DNA from: Paraflavitalea pollutisoli
GTDB taxonomy: Bacteria; Bacteroidota; Bacteroidia; Chitinophagales; Chitinophagaceae
Direction of reading: 5' to 3'
NCBI RefSeq assembly: GCF_029360705.1
Contig: NZ_JARKMX010000001.1
Coordinates: forward strand, 620,001 to 684,000
Length of the DNA stretch: 64,000 nucleotides
Part shown: positions 53,801-61,361 of the stretch, piece after piece
Numbering within the stretch: position 1 is the first letter of the stretch
Layout: each line of letters opens with the position of its first letter
The notes under the pieces: model-generated
What the model saw: only the letters and a program-made list of their open reading frames with translations
Told to the model about the DNA's origin: nothing
Databases searched by the model: none
Program-made: the position numbers and the translations under genes

Positions 53801-54078
53801 TTATATATAAGGAGGCGGTAAACAATGCCCTGAAATATTCGCAGTGCAAGAACCTGTGGGTGAAGATCGGGCTGCGGCAGCACCAGCTACACCTGGTGAC
53901 GGTGGATGACGGGGTTGGGTTCGATATGCAGCAGGCTCAGCTCCGGGCAGCCCAGTCGCTGTCGGGCAATGGTTTGCGCAATATGGAAATGCGGGCGGAG
54001 GAAATGAAGGGGCTTTGGCATATCGATAGCCTGGCAGGTCGGGGAACTACGGTTCATCTTCGATTTCCGGTGGTCTGA
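50893..54078 (+). CDS. Propeller-type sensor histidine kinase (reg_prop, Y_Y_Y, HisKA_3)
   Basis: A 1061-residue kinase. A signal peptide (MYRRLTFFCFLFLVCQDQLRAQ) is followed by two-component propeller repeats (RGFMWFGTNDGLNRYDG, GVLWIATADGGLCRYD, GLLWIGSGGAGLLRFD and more), forming two seven-blade propellers to about residue 700. Then comes a Y_Y_Y domain (YQYQLEGRDEDWIDIG), one membrane helix (WWFYAICGCSIGVIFYFICR), a HisKA_3 domain with H864 (IAQDLHDNVGSTL) and an HATPase (DDGVGFD, GNGLRNMEMRA). It probably senses a polymer or its breakdown product in the periplasm. The regulator is 162 bp downstream. Confidence 0.93.
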   Translation: MYRRLTFFCFLFLVCQDQLRAQSPALYFDKLNVQSGLSHNKVNCILRDQRGFMWFGTNDGLNRYDGHEFTIFQHRPGDSSSISGNIINSILEDERGVLWIATADGGLCRYDYRQRPSRQFRQYRHQANNPQSIPVNSLNTLLLDRQGLLWIGSGGAGLLRFDRRREQFSQPVLTGTRTVLALALGLHDTLWVGRVGGGILKINTSTLQYSTAPGYDDLYAKLPHAAVTAMYADRQNQLWFGSWDKLLYRRSLLSHEEVHFTWSKDHAYSFSNDEITSFTADSRNRIWIGGRQEGLHIYEPWSRRFYQYRYDPAREGSLADNHINYLYTDPEGVCWIGTDRGISIHRPAQQQFEQTFLSRQSASLASTVFGTGAGDSYARSLVPAPVTSPSKCHSNSDIILYDFYERGDELWIGTSAGIFVRRPGSTSFILLPVSYNSIPLRITCIFEDVDGAVYLGTDYSLFRLDIARWQVTLLPNTRKDRVMHRLIDSRIVSIVRDTIGGHPVLLTAPYGHYIAYYDLVTKRWVSRYDSVANITGRFNLGNNHLIRKAFKTRDGRLWLATVSGGLGMDVSKDPPAFRFFSNQEGEARGLPSNHVSDVQEDASGGLWVSTYGGGLHYLDQDHRHFAHISASNNLLEGLQVDGRGQVWMISNGHLHKYDPQLHSYVSFGLPDIDKSGGVRGNIFQDRKGKLYVAGTNYFIVFDPLAVQELHSNPQVQFTDFRIFNESNNELLQDSCIRLSYGQNYFTVMFAAPDFQPGRTMRYQYQLEGRDEDWIDIGTRNTLEFSNLEARDYLLKVRATSHTGRWNNQAAHLSISIVPPFWQRWWFYAICGCSIGVIFYFICRYRIDQLLKQQTIRNKIAQDLHDNVGSTLSSISVYSQVAKIYHEQSRRTELQQTLEKISATSVEMISEMNDIVWTINPRHDSMDTILQRMESFARPLLASQGIHFHFEVEPSVKMVNLEMSRRKNFYLIYKEAVNNALKYSQCKNLWVKIGLRQHQLHLVTVDDGVGFDMQQAQLRAAQSLSGNGLRNMEMRAEEMKGLWHIDSLAGRGTTVHLRFPVV

Positions 54079-54240
54079 GTGTTGGTCCGCATAGGGATTC
54101 ACAAACGAGGGATTGGCCGCCCCCACGGCGCTAACGGCATGGGTGCATCGATTTGACGGTCTGAAACGGGCATGCCGGCTAACCACAAAAGGGGATTGCG
54201 CCGGCTGTCAATAAATCTGAAATTTGATAAACTCCATATT

Positions 54241-54888
54241 ATGAGCTTGCGTATTGCCATTTTTGATGACAACAGGAATATCCGGGAAAGTATTACGCTT
54301 TTGCTGAGCACGGTGCCCTCTTTTGAGGTCGTGGGAGCGTTTTCGCATGTACTGGATTGTGTGGATGATGTACGGCATTGCAAACCGGACATCGTATTGA
54401 TGGATATTGAAATGCCGGGTATGACGGGTATCGAGGCGGTGGGGGCCATCCGCCAGGAGCTGCCGCATATCCAGGTGTTGATGCAAACGGTGTTTGAAGA
54501 TGATGATCGTGTATTCGATTCGATCTGCGCTGGGGCTTCGGGGTATATATTAAAAAACCATCTTAATACGAAGCTGGTGGAGTCTATCACGGAATTACAA
54601 TATGGCGGCTCGCCCATGTCGCCGTCGATCGCCCGTAAAGTGTTGGGTAAGCTGCAGCAGATCCCGCAGCATGTGAAACCCGAGGAGGCGCCTGATTACC
54701 GGCTCACGGTGCGCGAAAAGGAAGTATTGGCTTGTATCGTGGAAGGGCTCAGTTATAAAATGATTGCCGATCGGCTGACGATCAGTTATGAAACGGTACG
54801 CAGCCATGTTAAGAAAATCTACGAGAAGCTGCATGTCGCCTCATTGACGGAGGCGGTGGCCAAGGCTATTCATCAGCGGATCGTTTAG
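54241..54888 (+). CDS. NarL/LuxR-type response regulator
   Basis: A 215-residue regulator (from 54241; the frame opens 23 codons earlier, but 54241 begins MSLRIAIFDDNRNIRES as expected). The phosphorylation site is D55 (IVLMDIEMPGMTG). The C-terminal LuxR HTH reads LTVREKEVLACIVEGLSYKMIADRLTISYETVRSHVKKIYEKL. It pairs with the propeller kinase. Confidence 0.95.
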   Translation: MSLRIAIFDDNRNIRESITLLLSTVPSFEVVGAFSHVLDCVDDVRHCKPDIVLMDIEMPGMTGIEAVGAIRQELPHIQVLMQTVFEDDDRVFDSICAGASGYILKNHLNTKLVESITELQYGGSPMSPSIARKVLGKLQQIPQHVKPEEAPDYRLTVREKEVLACIVEGLSYKMIADRLTISYETVRSHVKKIYEKLHVASLTEAVAKAIHQRIV

Positions 54889-54999
54889 TGTGCAGCTATC
54901 ACCCTATCCGGGGAGGCCCTGGCTCGGTTCGGTGATTGTATGGACAGGTATCTATGAGCAACTTTGTGCCTCATTGTATCACCTGTCAATTTTTTAGCC

Positions 55000-55179
55000 A
55001 TGAAAAAGATATTGCTTTATGCGATATGCCTGCTGGCCTTCGCGGCTTGCAGAAAGGAAAAGAAAGATCATACAGAAGAGCTTTTGAAGTTGCCGCTCGA
55101 GTTGTTGACTGCGCAAGCGTGGATACTGGAAGCAGGCTTGCACCACACTGCCCGATTCATTGCGATGTATCATCATTAA
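55000..55179 (+). CDS. Short lipoprotein, possibly truncated
   Basis: A 59-residue ORF with a lipoprotein signal peptide (MKKILLYAICLLAFAAC, C17, followed by RKEKKDH). The mature part is only about 42 residues: LLKLPLELLTAQAWILEAGL resembles the start of small lipocalin-like lipoproteins common in Bacteroidota, but the ORF then stops. The other frames downstream do not continue a lipocalin in any obvious way. It may be a truncated gene. Confidence 0.5.
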   Translation: MKKILLYAICLLAFAACRKEKKDHTEELLKLPLELLTAQAWILEAGLHHTARFIAMYHH

Positions 55180-55391
55180 TTGCGGGCAGATGGAAACAGT
55201 AAAGCTACAGCCCGGTAATGTGGTCAGGCCCGTGGAGGCGGAAACAAGGCAACAGGGCACTGGGCCAATAAGGGAAGAGTGTATCCGTAGTAAGGCGGTA
55301 AAAGGGGAAAAAGTATCGAGGAGTTGGAATCCGCTGCGCAGATGGCTGGGCGACCTACCAACACCGGACTTTAACCTGAAAATAAAATTGT

Positions 55392-57110
55392 ATGAGAAGT
55401 AGTTATGTTTTGGGCCCGGCACTCCTGGTGCTGGCCTTTGTGGTCGTGCTGTTGGGGTATACCCCGGCGGCACGACCTGAGCAGGCTGGTAATAGCCCCG
55501 TTGCCGTTTACTGCTCCCCCTCGTTCGATACCACCAACTTTAAAAACGGCAAAGCGCCTTTGATCGACGGATTGGGCAATCTGCATTTTGCCGTGACGAC
55601 CCGATCGAAGCTGGCCCAACGTTATTTCAACCAGGGGCTCACCCTCGTTTATGCTTTCAATCATGGTGAGGCGGCACGTTCGTTCCAGGAAATGCTGCGT
55701 ATTGATTCCACTGCTGCTATGGGATGGTGGGGGATGGCCATGGTGCTTGGGCCGAATTACAACGCAGCGTTGAATCCTGCGAGTCTCGCAGAGATCAATA
55801 CCACGATGCGCAATGCACAACGTTATGCGGCCAAAGCGACCCCTAAAGAGCAGGCACTGATTGCGGCTTTGGCCAAGCGCTTTCCGGCTGAACCTGTCAG
55901 TGATATGGGGCCTTTTGCTGCTGCCTATGCTGATGGCATGCGCGAAGTGAACCGACGTTTTCCCGAAGATGCAGACATAGCTGTATTGTATGCTGATGCC
56001 CTGATGAATGAGCATCCCTGGAATTTTTACCTGAAGGATGGACAACCCCAACCCTGGACGAAAGGCGTGGAGCAGGTACTTGAGCAAACGATGGCCCGCT
56101 TTCCTGATCATCCCGGTGCGCTTCACATGTATTTGCATGCTGTAGAGGCATCACCTACGGCCAGCCGTGCTTTACCGGCCGCGAGGCGATTGCTCAATAT
56201 GTTGCCGGCGGCGGGGCACCTGGTGCACATGCCTGCTCACATCTATATACGTACCGGGCATTATCATGATGGGGTGTTGTCGACCGAACTAGCGCAGGCT
56301 TCCGACAGCAGCTATATCGTGCAATGCAAATCACAGGGCACTTATCCCTTATTATATTATCCGCACAACGTTCACTTCCTCGCGGCCTGTGCTTTCCTCG
56401 AGGGCAATAGTCAAAAAGCCATTGCAGCTGCCTGGAACGTATCCAGGTTGGCAGACCGACGATACCTTGCCACCAATGTTACCGTGCAGCATTATTATAT
56501 TATTCCTTATTATGTATTGGTGCATTTGGGAGAATGGCAGCAGATCCTGTCGATACCTACCCCAGGCGAGTCGCTACAGTACCCCCGTGCCATCTGGCAT
56601 TATGCACGCGGTATGGCTTATACTGCCCAGGGGAATAAGTCTGCTGCCCAACAGGAATTGACATCATTACAAGGTTACGCGGCTGACACCACGCTACGAC
56701 CCTTACTCGTTTGGGAAACCAATAGCTCGCTTGACCTGATCAGTATTGCGGCGCTTACCCTGGAAGCTGAATTGCTCGCACGTGAGCAGCAGTATGAACC
56801 GGCCATTGAACTGCTCCGAAAAGCAGCAGCCATCGAAGACCGGTTGAGTTACCAGGAGCCACCGGATTGGTTCTTTTCCGTACGTCATTCGCTGGGGCAT
56901 GTATTGGTGCAGGCCAAAAAGTACGTGCAGGCTGAACAGGTATACCTGGAAGATTTTAAAACGTTTCCGGAAAATGGCTGGGCATTACGCGGGTTGTACA
57001 GCAGTCTTGTAGGGCAGCAAAAACACCAGGAAGCGGAAGCTGTGCGCCAGCGGTTTGAAAAAGCCTGGCAATGGGCCGATATCCGAATCACCTCTTCCCG
57101 AAAATACTAA
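55392..57110 (+). CDS. Exported TPR-repeat protein
   Basis: A 572-residue protein with an N-terminal signal or anchor (LGPALLVLAFVVVLLG). Tetratricopeptide repeats run through it: RYFNQGLTLVYAFNHGEAARSFQEMLRID is a characteristic first repeat, and others lie at about 440-560 (EQQYEPAIELLRKAAAIEDR, AQKYVQAEQVYLEDFKTFPE-like). The His-rich segment LHMYLHAVEASP and HMPAHIYIRTGHYHDGV could bind metal or haem, but no CxxCH is present. Homologues are annotated only as TPR proteins. A terminator about 200 nt further separates it from the envelope operon. Confidence 0.85.
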   Translation: MRSSYVLGPALLVLAFVVVLLGYTPAARPEQAGNSPVAVYCSPSFDTTNFKNGKAPLIDGLGNLHFAVTTRSKLAQRYFNQGLTLVYAFNHGEAARSFQEMLRIDSTAAMGWWGMAMVLGPNYNAALNPASLAEINTTMRNAQRYAAKATPKEQALIAALAKRFPAEPVSDMGPFAAAYADGMREVNRRFPEDADIAVLYADALMNEHPWNFYLKDGQPQPWTKGVEQVLEQTMARFPDHPGALHMYLHAVEASPTASRALPAARRLLNMLPAAGHLVHMPAHIYIRTGHYHDGVLSTELAQASDSSYIVQCKSQGTYPLLYYPHNVHFLAACAFLEGNSQKAIAAAWNVSRLADRRYLATNVTVQHYYIIPYYVLVHLGEWQQILSIPTPGESLQYPRAIWHYARGMAYTAQGNKSAAQQELTSLQGYAADTTLRPLLVWETNSSLDLISIAALTLEAELLAREQQYEPAIELLRKAAAIEDRLSYQEPPDWFFSVRHSLGHVLVQAKKYVQAEQVYLEDFKTFPENGWALRGLYSSLVGQQKHQEAEAVRQRFEKAWQWADIRITSSRKY

Positions 57111-57313
57111 CCAGGTTCTTCGTAGCTATATTGCCAGCTGGCTGAGGTTTGTCGGCGGGGTGATGGTAATTCATGTATGAATAAGTCGCTGAAGGAAACC
57201 CTGTAAATAGATTTATCGTATAATAAATAATAAACGTGAAGAGTGCCGGCGATAAGCTTTCTCCTGGAGAGCAGGCTTCTTCATGGGTTATCTAAAGTTC
57301 TAAGGGTTTGGTT

Positions 57314-57344
57314 CCCTGTCCTGTCCAGGACAGGGATTTTTTTT
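57314..57344 (+). terminator. Strong intrinsic terminator before the envelope operon
   Basis: Stem CCCTGTCCTG / CAGGACAGGG, 2-base loop, then A and a T8 tail. It lies about 200 nt after the TPR gene and 57 nt before the next start codon. Confidence 0.85.
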
Positions 57345-57400
57345 ACAGGCAACCTGTGCAGCTGGTTGCCCGTAAGGGTATCATAGGAAACGTTTGTACT

Positions 57401-57751
57401 ATGATGAAAAAAGTGCTGATCACTTTGTCTGTATGCCTGGCCTTGCTAGTTGGCTGTACCAGTGATAAAGAAGAACTACTGAATCCTTCAGGACACGATT
57501 GTGCGGGGGTAAACGCCAGTTTTGTCAACGATGTGTGGCCTATCATTCAGGCGAATTGCCAGGGCTGTCACGGAGCGGGGTCTACGAATGGTCCGGGCCC
57601 TTTGACCAACTATACCCAGATCAGCAATGTTGCGGCCCGTATCCAGGCGGCCGTTGAAAGTGGCATCATGCCCAAAGGGGGTGGGCCGCTACCGTCGGCC
57701 CAGATCAGGATCATCCGCTGCTGGGTCAATTCAGGAACTCCCAATAACTAA
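57401..57751 (+). CDS. Lipoprotein with c-type haem-binding motif
   Basis: A 116-residue lipoprotein (signal MMKKVLITLSVCLALLVGC, C19). One CxxCH motif (ANCQGCHGAGS) and a downstream methionine in GIMPKGGGPLP form a small cytochrome c-like domain, as in the cytochrome c domains of many Bacteroidota lipoproteins. Further cysteines (DCAGVN and RCWVNSG) could form a disulfide. It begins an operon with the next three genes (gaps of 3, 26 and 19 bp). Confidence 0.85.
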   Translation: MMKKVLITLSVCLALLVGCTSDKEELLNPSGHDCAGVNASFVNDVWPIIQANCQGCHGAGSTNGPGPLTNYTQISNVAARIQAAVESGIMPKGGGPLPSAQIRIIRCWVNSGTPNN

Positions 57752-57754
57752 ATC

Positions 57755-58207
57755 ATGCGAAGAAGGACTGGTATACTGCTGGGCATCGCACTGGTGCTGG
57801 CCGTGGTGGCAATCTATGCGTATCGTGAATTTCACCGCACCAACACAAATCTTGCGGAGGTGAAGGCTGACGTAACCGTAGGGGCTGTACCGTTGGTGAA
57901 TGAGTTTTTAGCCAATGACAGCGTCGCCAATGTCAAATATCAAAATAAAATTCTGGCAGTACAAGGTGTCGTAAAAGAAGTAACGACCAGCGAGGGCGAT
58001 TGTACGGTGGTGATGGGAGATACGACAGGCATGTCTTCGTCCGTGCGATGTTTGCTCGATAGTGCCCAGGCTGCGTTCGTTGGCAACATCCGTCGGGGTG
58101 ATGTCATTACCATCAAAGGTGCTATTACAGGATTTAAAAAAGATGAAACGGGTTTGTTGGGGTCCGACGTAGAGCTTAACCGCTGTGTGCTGGATTCCAA
58201 ACAATAG
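57755..58207 (+). CDS. OB-fold (tRNA_anti-like) membrane-anchored protein
   Basis: A 150-residue protein with one N-terminal helix (GILLGIALVLAVVAIYAY) and an OB-fold domain (KILAVQGVVKEVTTSEGDCTVVMG, GDVITIKGAITGFKKDE) of the tRNA_anti-like type. These periplasmic domains are not tRNA binders by proof; the name comes from fold similarity. The two cysteines (DCTVVMG, VRCLLD) and another near the end are unexplained. Confidence 0.85.
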   Translation: MRRRTGILLGIALVLAVVAIYAYREFHRTNTNLAEVKADVTVGAVPLVNEFLANDSVANVKYQNKILAVQGVVKEVTTSEGDCTVVMGDTTGMSSSVRCLLDSAQAAFVGNIRRGDVITIKGAITGFKKDETGLLGSDVELNRCVLDSKQ

Positions 58208-58233
58208 ATCCTTTACTAAAACTGATCATAACT

Positions 58234-58791
58234 ATGAACAACAGGTTGATGGGCGTAGCCATTTTGTTATTACTATCCGTACTGGGTAACGCGCAAGACA
58301 AATTCTTTACGAAGAGTGGCAAAATATCTTTTGTCTCCAAGGGTACCGTCGAAACGATCACTGCAAAACATAAAGGCGTGACCTGTGTAGTCGATTCTAA
58401 ATCGGGGGCTATACAGTATGCGGTGCTTATGAAAGGCTTTGAGTTTGCCAAGGCGCTTATGCAAGAGCATTTCAATGAGAATTATGTAGAGAGTGACAAA
58501 TATCCGAAGGCTGATTTCAAAGGCATGGTCTCCAATAATAGCGAGATCAGGTATGGGCAGGATGGGAGCTATCCGGCAAAGGTGAAAGGAACCTTGTCGT
58601 TGCATGGTGTGACCAAAGAGATCGAGGTGCCTGGCACTATTGTCGTCAATGGCGGCAAGCCGCAACTCAATGCATCGTTCAGTATCCTGTTGTCGGACTA
58701 CCATATCAAGATACCGGCTGTAGTGAAGGATAATATTTCGAACACGGTAGCCATCACAGTCGATTGTGCCCTGGAGCCGCTTAAGCCTTAA
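58234..58791 (+). CDS. YceI family protein, exported
   Basis: A 185-residue protein with a signal peptide (MNNRLMGVAILLLLSVLGNAQ). The lipocalin-like YceI fold shows as FEFAKALMQEHFNENYVESDKYPKADFKG and VKGTLSLHGVTKEIEVPGTI. YceI proteins bind polyisoprenoids or similar amphiphiles in the periplasm. It is third in the operon. Confidence 0.93.
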   Translation: MNNRLMGVAILLLLSVLGNAQDKFFTKSGKISFVSKGTVETITAKHKGVTCVVDSKSGAIQYAVLMKGFEFAKALMQEHFNENYVESDKYPKADFKGMVSNNSEIRYGQDGSYPAKVKGTLSLHGVTKEIEVPGTIVVNGGKPQLNASFSILLSDYHIKIPAVVKDNISNTVAITVDCALEPLKP

Positions 58792-58810
58792 CCAAATTTC
58801 ATACTGTAAT

Positions 58811-59707
58811 ATGAAAAGAACAATCTATAGCATCGTGTCGGTTGTGTTGTTGTTGACCGCCGGCCTCGCCGCTCGTGCTCAGGACCAGGATCTTTTAAAG
58901 GAACTGGGGACGGATTCTGTCCGCAAGGAGTATGTGAAAAATGCTTTTAAATCTTCACGGATCGTTCATAGCCATTCCATGGAGTTTATTGGTAAGGGGG
59001 TGCTCGATGTACGCATTCTCCACCGGTTTGGTACCATCAATCATGGGTTCAAAGATCTGTTTGGTCTCGACGAAGCGAATATGCGTTTTGGTTTTGATTA
59101 TGGTTTGGGGAAAAGCCTCACTGTGGGTATTGGCCGCAGTAACGTAAACAAAGAGCTGGACGGATTTATCAAGTATCGGCCGGTATGGCAATCGACGGGC
59201 CCGGACGGCTTTCCCTTCTCCGTGGTGTTGATCACCGGTATGACCTTGCGGACGCAGGATTTTCCCGAACCCAAGGAGCTGTACGCGTTCAAGCACCGGT
59301 TGGCTTTCTTTCAGGAGGTCATTGTAGGCCGCAAATTCAGCGACGGCTTCAGTATGCAGTTGAATCCTATCTTCCTGCACCGCAACCTCGTACCTGGCGC
59401 AGAGGATGACAACAATACCTGGGCATTGGGTATTGGCGGCCGTATCAAACTAACGAAACGCACTGCCTTTGTGGTGGACTATACGCCGATCCTTGCGGGG
59501 CGGCAGCCCGGAACGAAGGATCCCCTGGCGCTGGGATTTGATATTGAAACGGGCGGTCACGTCTTTCAATTGCATTTCACCAATGCTACGGGTATGAATG
59601 AGCGGGCATTCCTGACTACTACCACCGACGATTTCTGGAAAGGAGAGATCAGGTTTGGCTTCAATCTATCGCGGGTATTCACGATCAGGAAAAAGTCAAC
59701 CAAATAA
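58811..59707 (+). CDS. DUF5777 family outer-membrane beta-barrel protein
   Basis: A 298-residue protein with a signal peptide (MKRTIYSIVSVVLLLTAGLAARAQ). Alternating amphipathic strands (VLDVRILHRFGTINHG, ANMRFGFDYGLGKSLTVGIGRS, FSMQLNPIFLHRNLV, WALGIGGRIKLTKRTAFVVDYTP) indicate an outer-membrane beta-barrel. The sequence ends SRVFTIRKKSTK. DUF5777 genes are often found next to YceI, OB-fold and haem-motif genes in Bacteroidota. The function is unknown. Confidence 0.9.
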   Translation: MKRTIYSIVSVVLLLTAGLAARAQDQDLLKELGTDSVRKEYVKNAFKSSRIVHSHSMEFIGKGVLDVRILHRFGTINHGFKDLFGLDEANMRFGFDYGLGKSLTVGIGRSNVNKELDGFIKYRPVWQSTGPDGFPFSVVLITGMTLRTQDFPEPKELYAFKHRLAFFQEVIVGRKFSDGFSMQLNPIFLHRNLVPGAEDDNNTWALGIGGRIKLTKRTAFVVDYTPILAGRQPGTKDPLALGFDIETGGHVFQLHFTNATGMNERAFLTTTTDDFWKGEIRFGFNLSRVFTIRKKSTK

Positions 59708-59731
59708 TATTGGGGGAATTTTCACGGACAG

Positions 59732-59759
59732 GATCATCCATTCGAGATGGTTCTTTTTT
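59732..59759 (+). terminator. Terminator between the envelope operon and birA
   Basis: Imperfect stem GATCATC / GATGGTTC with a 7-base loop and a T6 run on the plus strand. Confidence 0.6.
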
Positions 59760-59761
59760 GT

Positions 59762-60682
59762 TTATAGTACCCACTCTACTTCTCCTACATCGAATTGCCG
59801 TTCCACGACGTCGCGGGTGGTCAGTTGCCCGGTGGGCGTAACGCCGGTGATGGTCGTTTCGAACAGGTAGTTGTCTTTTTTGAGTTTTACCGGCTGGTCG
59901 ATCTTATAGAGGGCCTGGTGATAGCTGGCAAACAGTTGTTGGGGATCGTTGAGGCTTTGGTAACGTTCTTCGAGGGCCTGGCACAACTCCCGTGCGAGGG
60001 CATGTATGTCATAGGTTTTGCCGGTAATTTGTTTGAGGGATACCGGCCGGGTGGCGCCGGGGGCAAAATCAGTCTGATTGATGTTGATGCCCATACCGGC
60101 GACGGCGAATAGCCAGGTGGGGGTGTCGCCTGGGGCAGTGCCCGTACCGGCTTCGGTGGGCGGGGTGCCCGGGCCTGATGCATCTATGTTGCGATTGGCT
60201 GTATCGTTGCCGGGCAATTCAGGTGCTAACTGTCCGGAAATGGCATCAGCTGTGTTTACAGCCAGGTGCTGGGTGGGCCTTCCAATGCGTGATTCTATCA
60301 ATATTCCCGCTGCCTTTCTGTCACGCCAATAAATGTCGTTGGGCCATTTGATGCTGGTTTCTTCCCCGGCATAATTTTTAAAGAAATCATAACAGCCGAG
60401 TGCAATAGCAGCCGAAAGGAGGAATTGTTGACTGGTTTTCAGTACTTCAGGCTGAATAACGACACTCATCATGATGTTTTCTCCCACGGTGGTATGCCAG
60501 GTTTTGCCACGTTGTCCTTTGCCGGCTGTTTGTTGCAGGGCGAAATAGACGGTACCATGTGTGGCCGTGCCAGCGACGGCCTGCGCCATGGCATAGTTGT
60601 TGGTGCTGTCAATTACCGGTAATATAATAAGCTGTTGGCCAATAGTAGGATGTGGCAAAAGATCACTATTTTTGGATTGCAC
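59762..60682 (-). CDS. birA: Biotin--[acetyl-CoA-carboxylase] ligase with a low-complexity insertion
   Basis: A 306-residue biotin protein ligase without a DNA-binding HTH. The core motifs are present: STNNYAMA, QQTAGKGQRGKTWHT (biotinyl-AMP loop), IKWPNDIYW, KAAGILIES, then after an insertion GMGININQTDF. The insertion, about residues 145-195 (rich in P, G, T, A, N and ending TAPGDTPT), splits the usual short GILIE...GIGLNVNQ region. The start codon is GTG. Because the core is intact, enzyme function is likely. birA-rsfS-ftsH is the usual Bacteroidota order. Confidence 0.92.
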   Translation of the reverse strand: MQSKNSDLLPHPTIGQQLIILPVIDSTNNYAMAQAVAGTATHGTVYFALQQTAGKGQRGKTWHTTVGENIMMSVVIQPEVLKTSQQFLLSAAIALGCYDFFKNYAGEETSIKWPNDIYWRDRKAAGILIESRIGRPTQHLAVNTADAISGQLAPELPGNDTANRNIDASGPGTPPTEAGTGTAPGDTPTWLFAVAGMGININQTDFAPGATRPVSLKQITGKTYDIHALARELCQALEERYQSLNDPQQLFASYHQALYKIDQPVKLKKDNYLFETTITGVTPTGQLTTRDVVERQFDVGEVEWVL

Positions 60683-60824
60683 GAAAATAGATATATCTGT
60701 TGAACGTTTAAGCTACTGTGCTGTTATATTGGGATAATGGAATAGCCCGGTGGTAAAAGCAGGATACAACGCATCCTGAGGGCTTTCAGGATCATCATTG
60801 ACCATCTAAAAAAAGTATTCATTA

Positions 60825-61229
60825 TTGGAACAAATTTCAACGTTAGCTACCCGTCGTAAACGAACCAGTGTAGCCAGGTTAACCAGAAATTCTAAGATTT
60901 TCAAAGCTATCATCCACGCTATCCAGGAGAAAAAAGGTAGTAATATCATTTCGATCGATCTCCGGAAAATTCCCGAAGCAATTGCTGATTTCATCGTCGT
61001 TTGTGAGGCTGGCAGTACCACCCAGGTCAAGGCCATTGCCGATTTTGTAGATAAACATGTACGGGAGGCTGCTGAAGAAGCACCTTATCACCAGGAAGGG
61101 CACTCCGGTGCACAATGGGTGATCGTAGACTACGTTAATATCGTGGTTCATGTCATGTTGCCAGAGACCCGCGGTTTCTACAAATTGGAAGAAATGTGGA
61201 GCGACGCAGAGGCCGAAGAGCATAAATAA
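60825..61229 (+). CDS. rsfS: Ribosome silencing factor RsfS
   Basis: A 134-residue RsfS/Iojap protein, which binds L14 and blocks subunit joining in starvation. The motif IQEKKGSNIISIDLRKIPEAIADFIVVCEAGS is diagnostic, as is WVIVDYVNIVVHVMLPETRGFY. The first ~25 residues are basic and not conserved. No ATG is available; TTG at 60825 is the likely start. Confidence 0.95.
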   Translation: MEQISTLATRRKRTSVARLTRNSKIFKAIIHAIQEKKGSNIISIDLRKIPEAIADFIVVCEAGSTTQVKAIADFVDKHVREAAEEAPYHQEGHSGAQWVIVDYVNIVVHVMLPETRGFYKLEEMWSDAEAEEHK

Positions 61230-61361
61230 TTTGATTCTTAAAGCCGGATGTTTGATATTGTGTACCCGAAGCTGTTCAGAATCTGCCATTTCAACAGGTT
61301 TTTTTGAACAATTTCATCGCTATAATCCTTAATTAGAAAAACAAGCTGAAGCAAGTACAAT

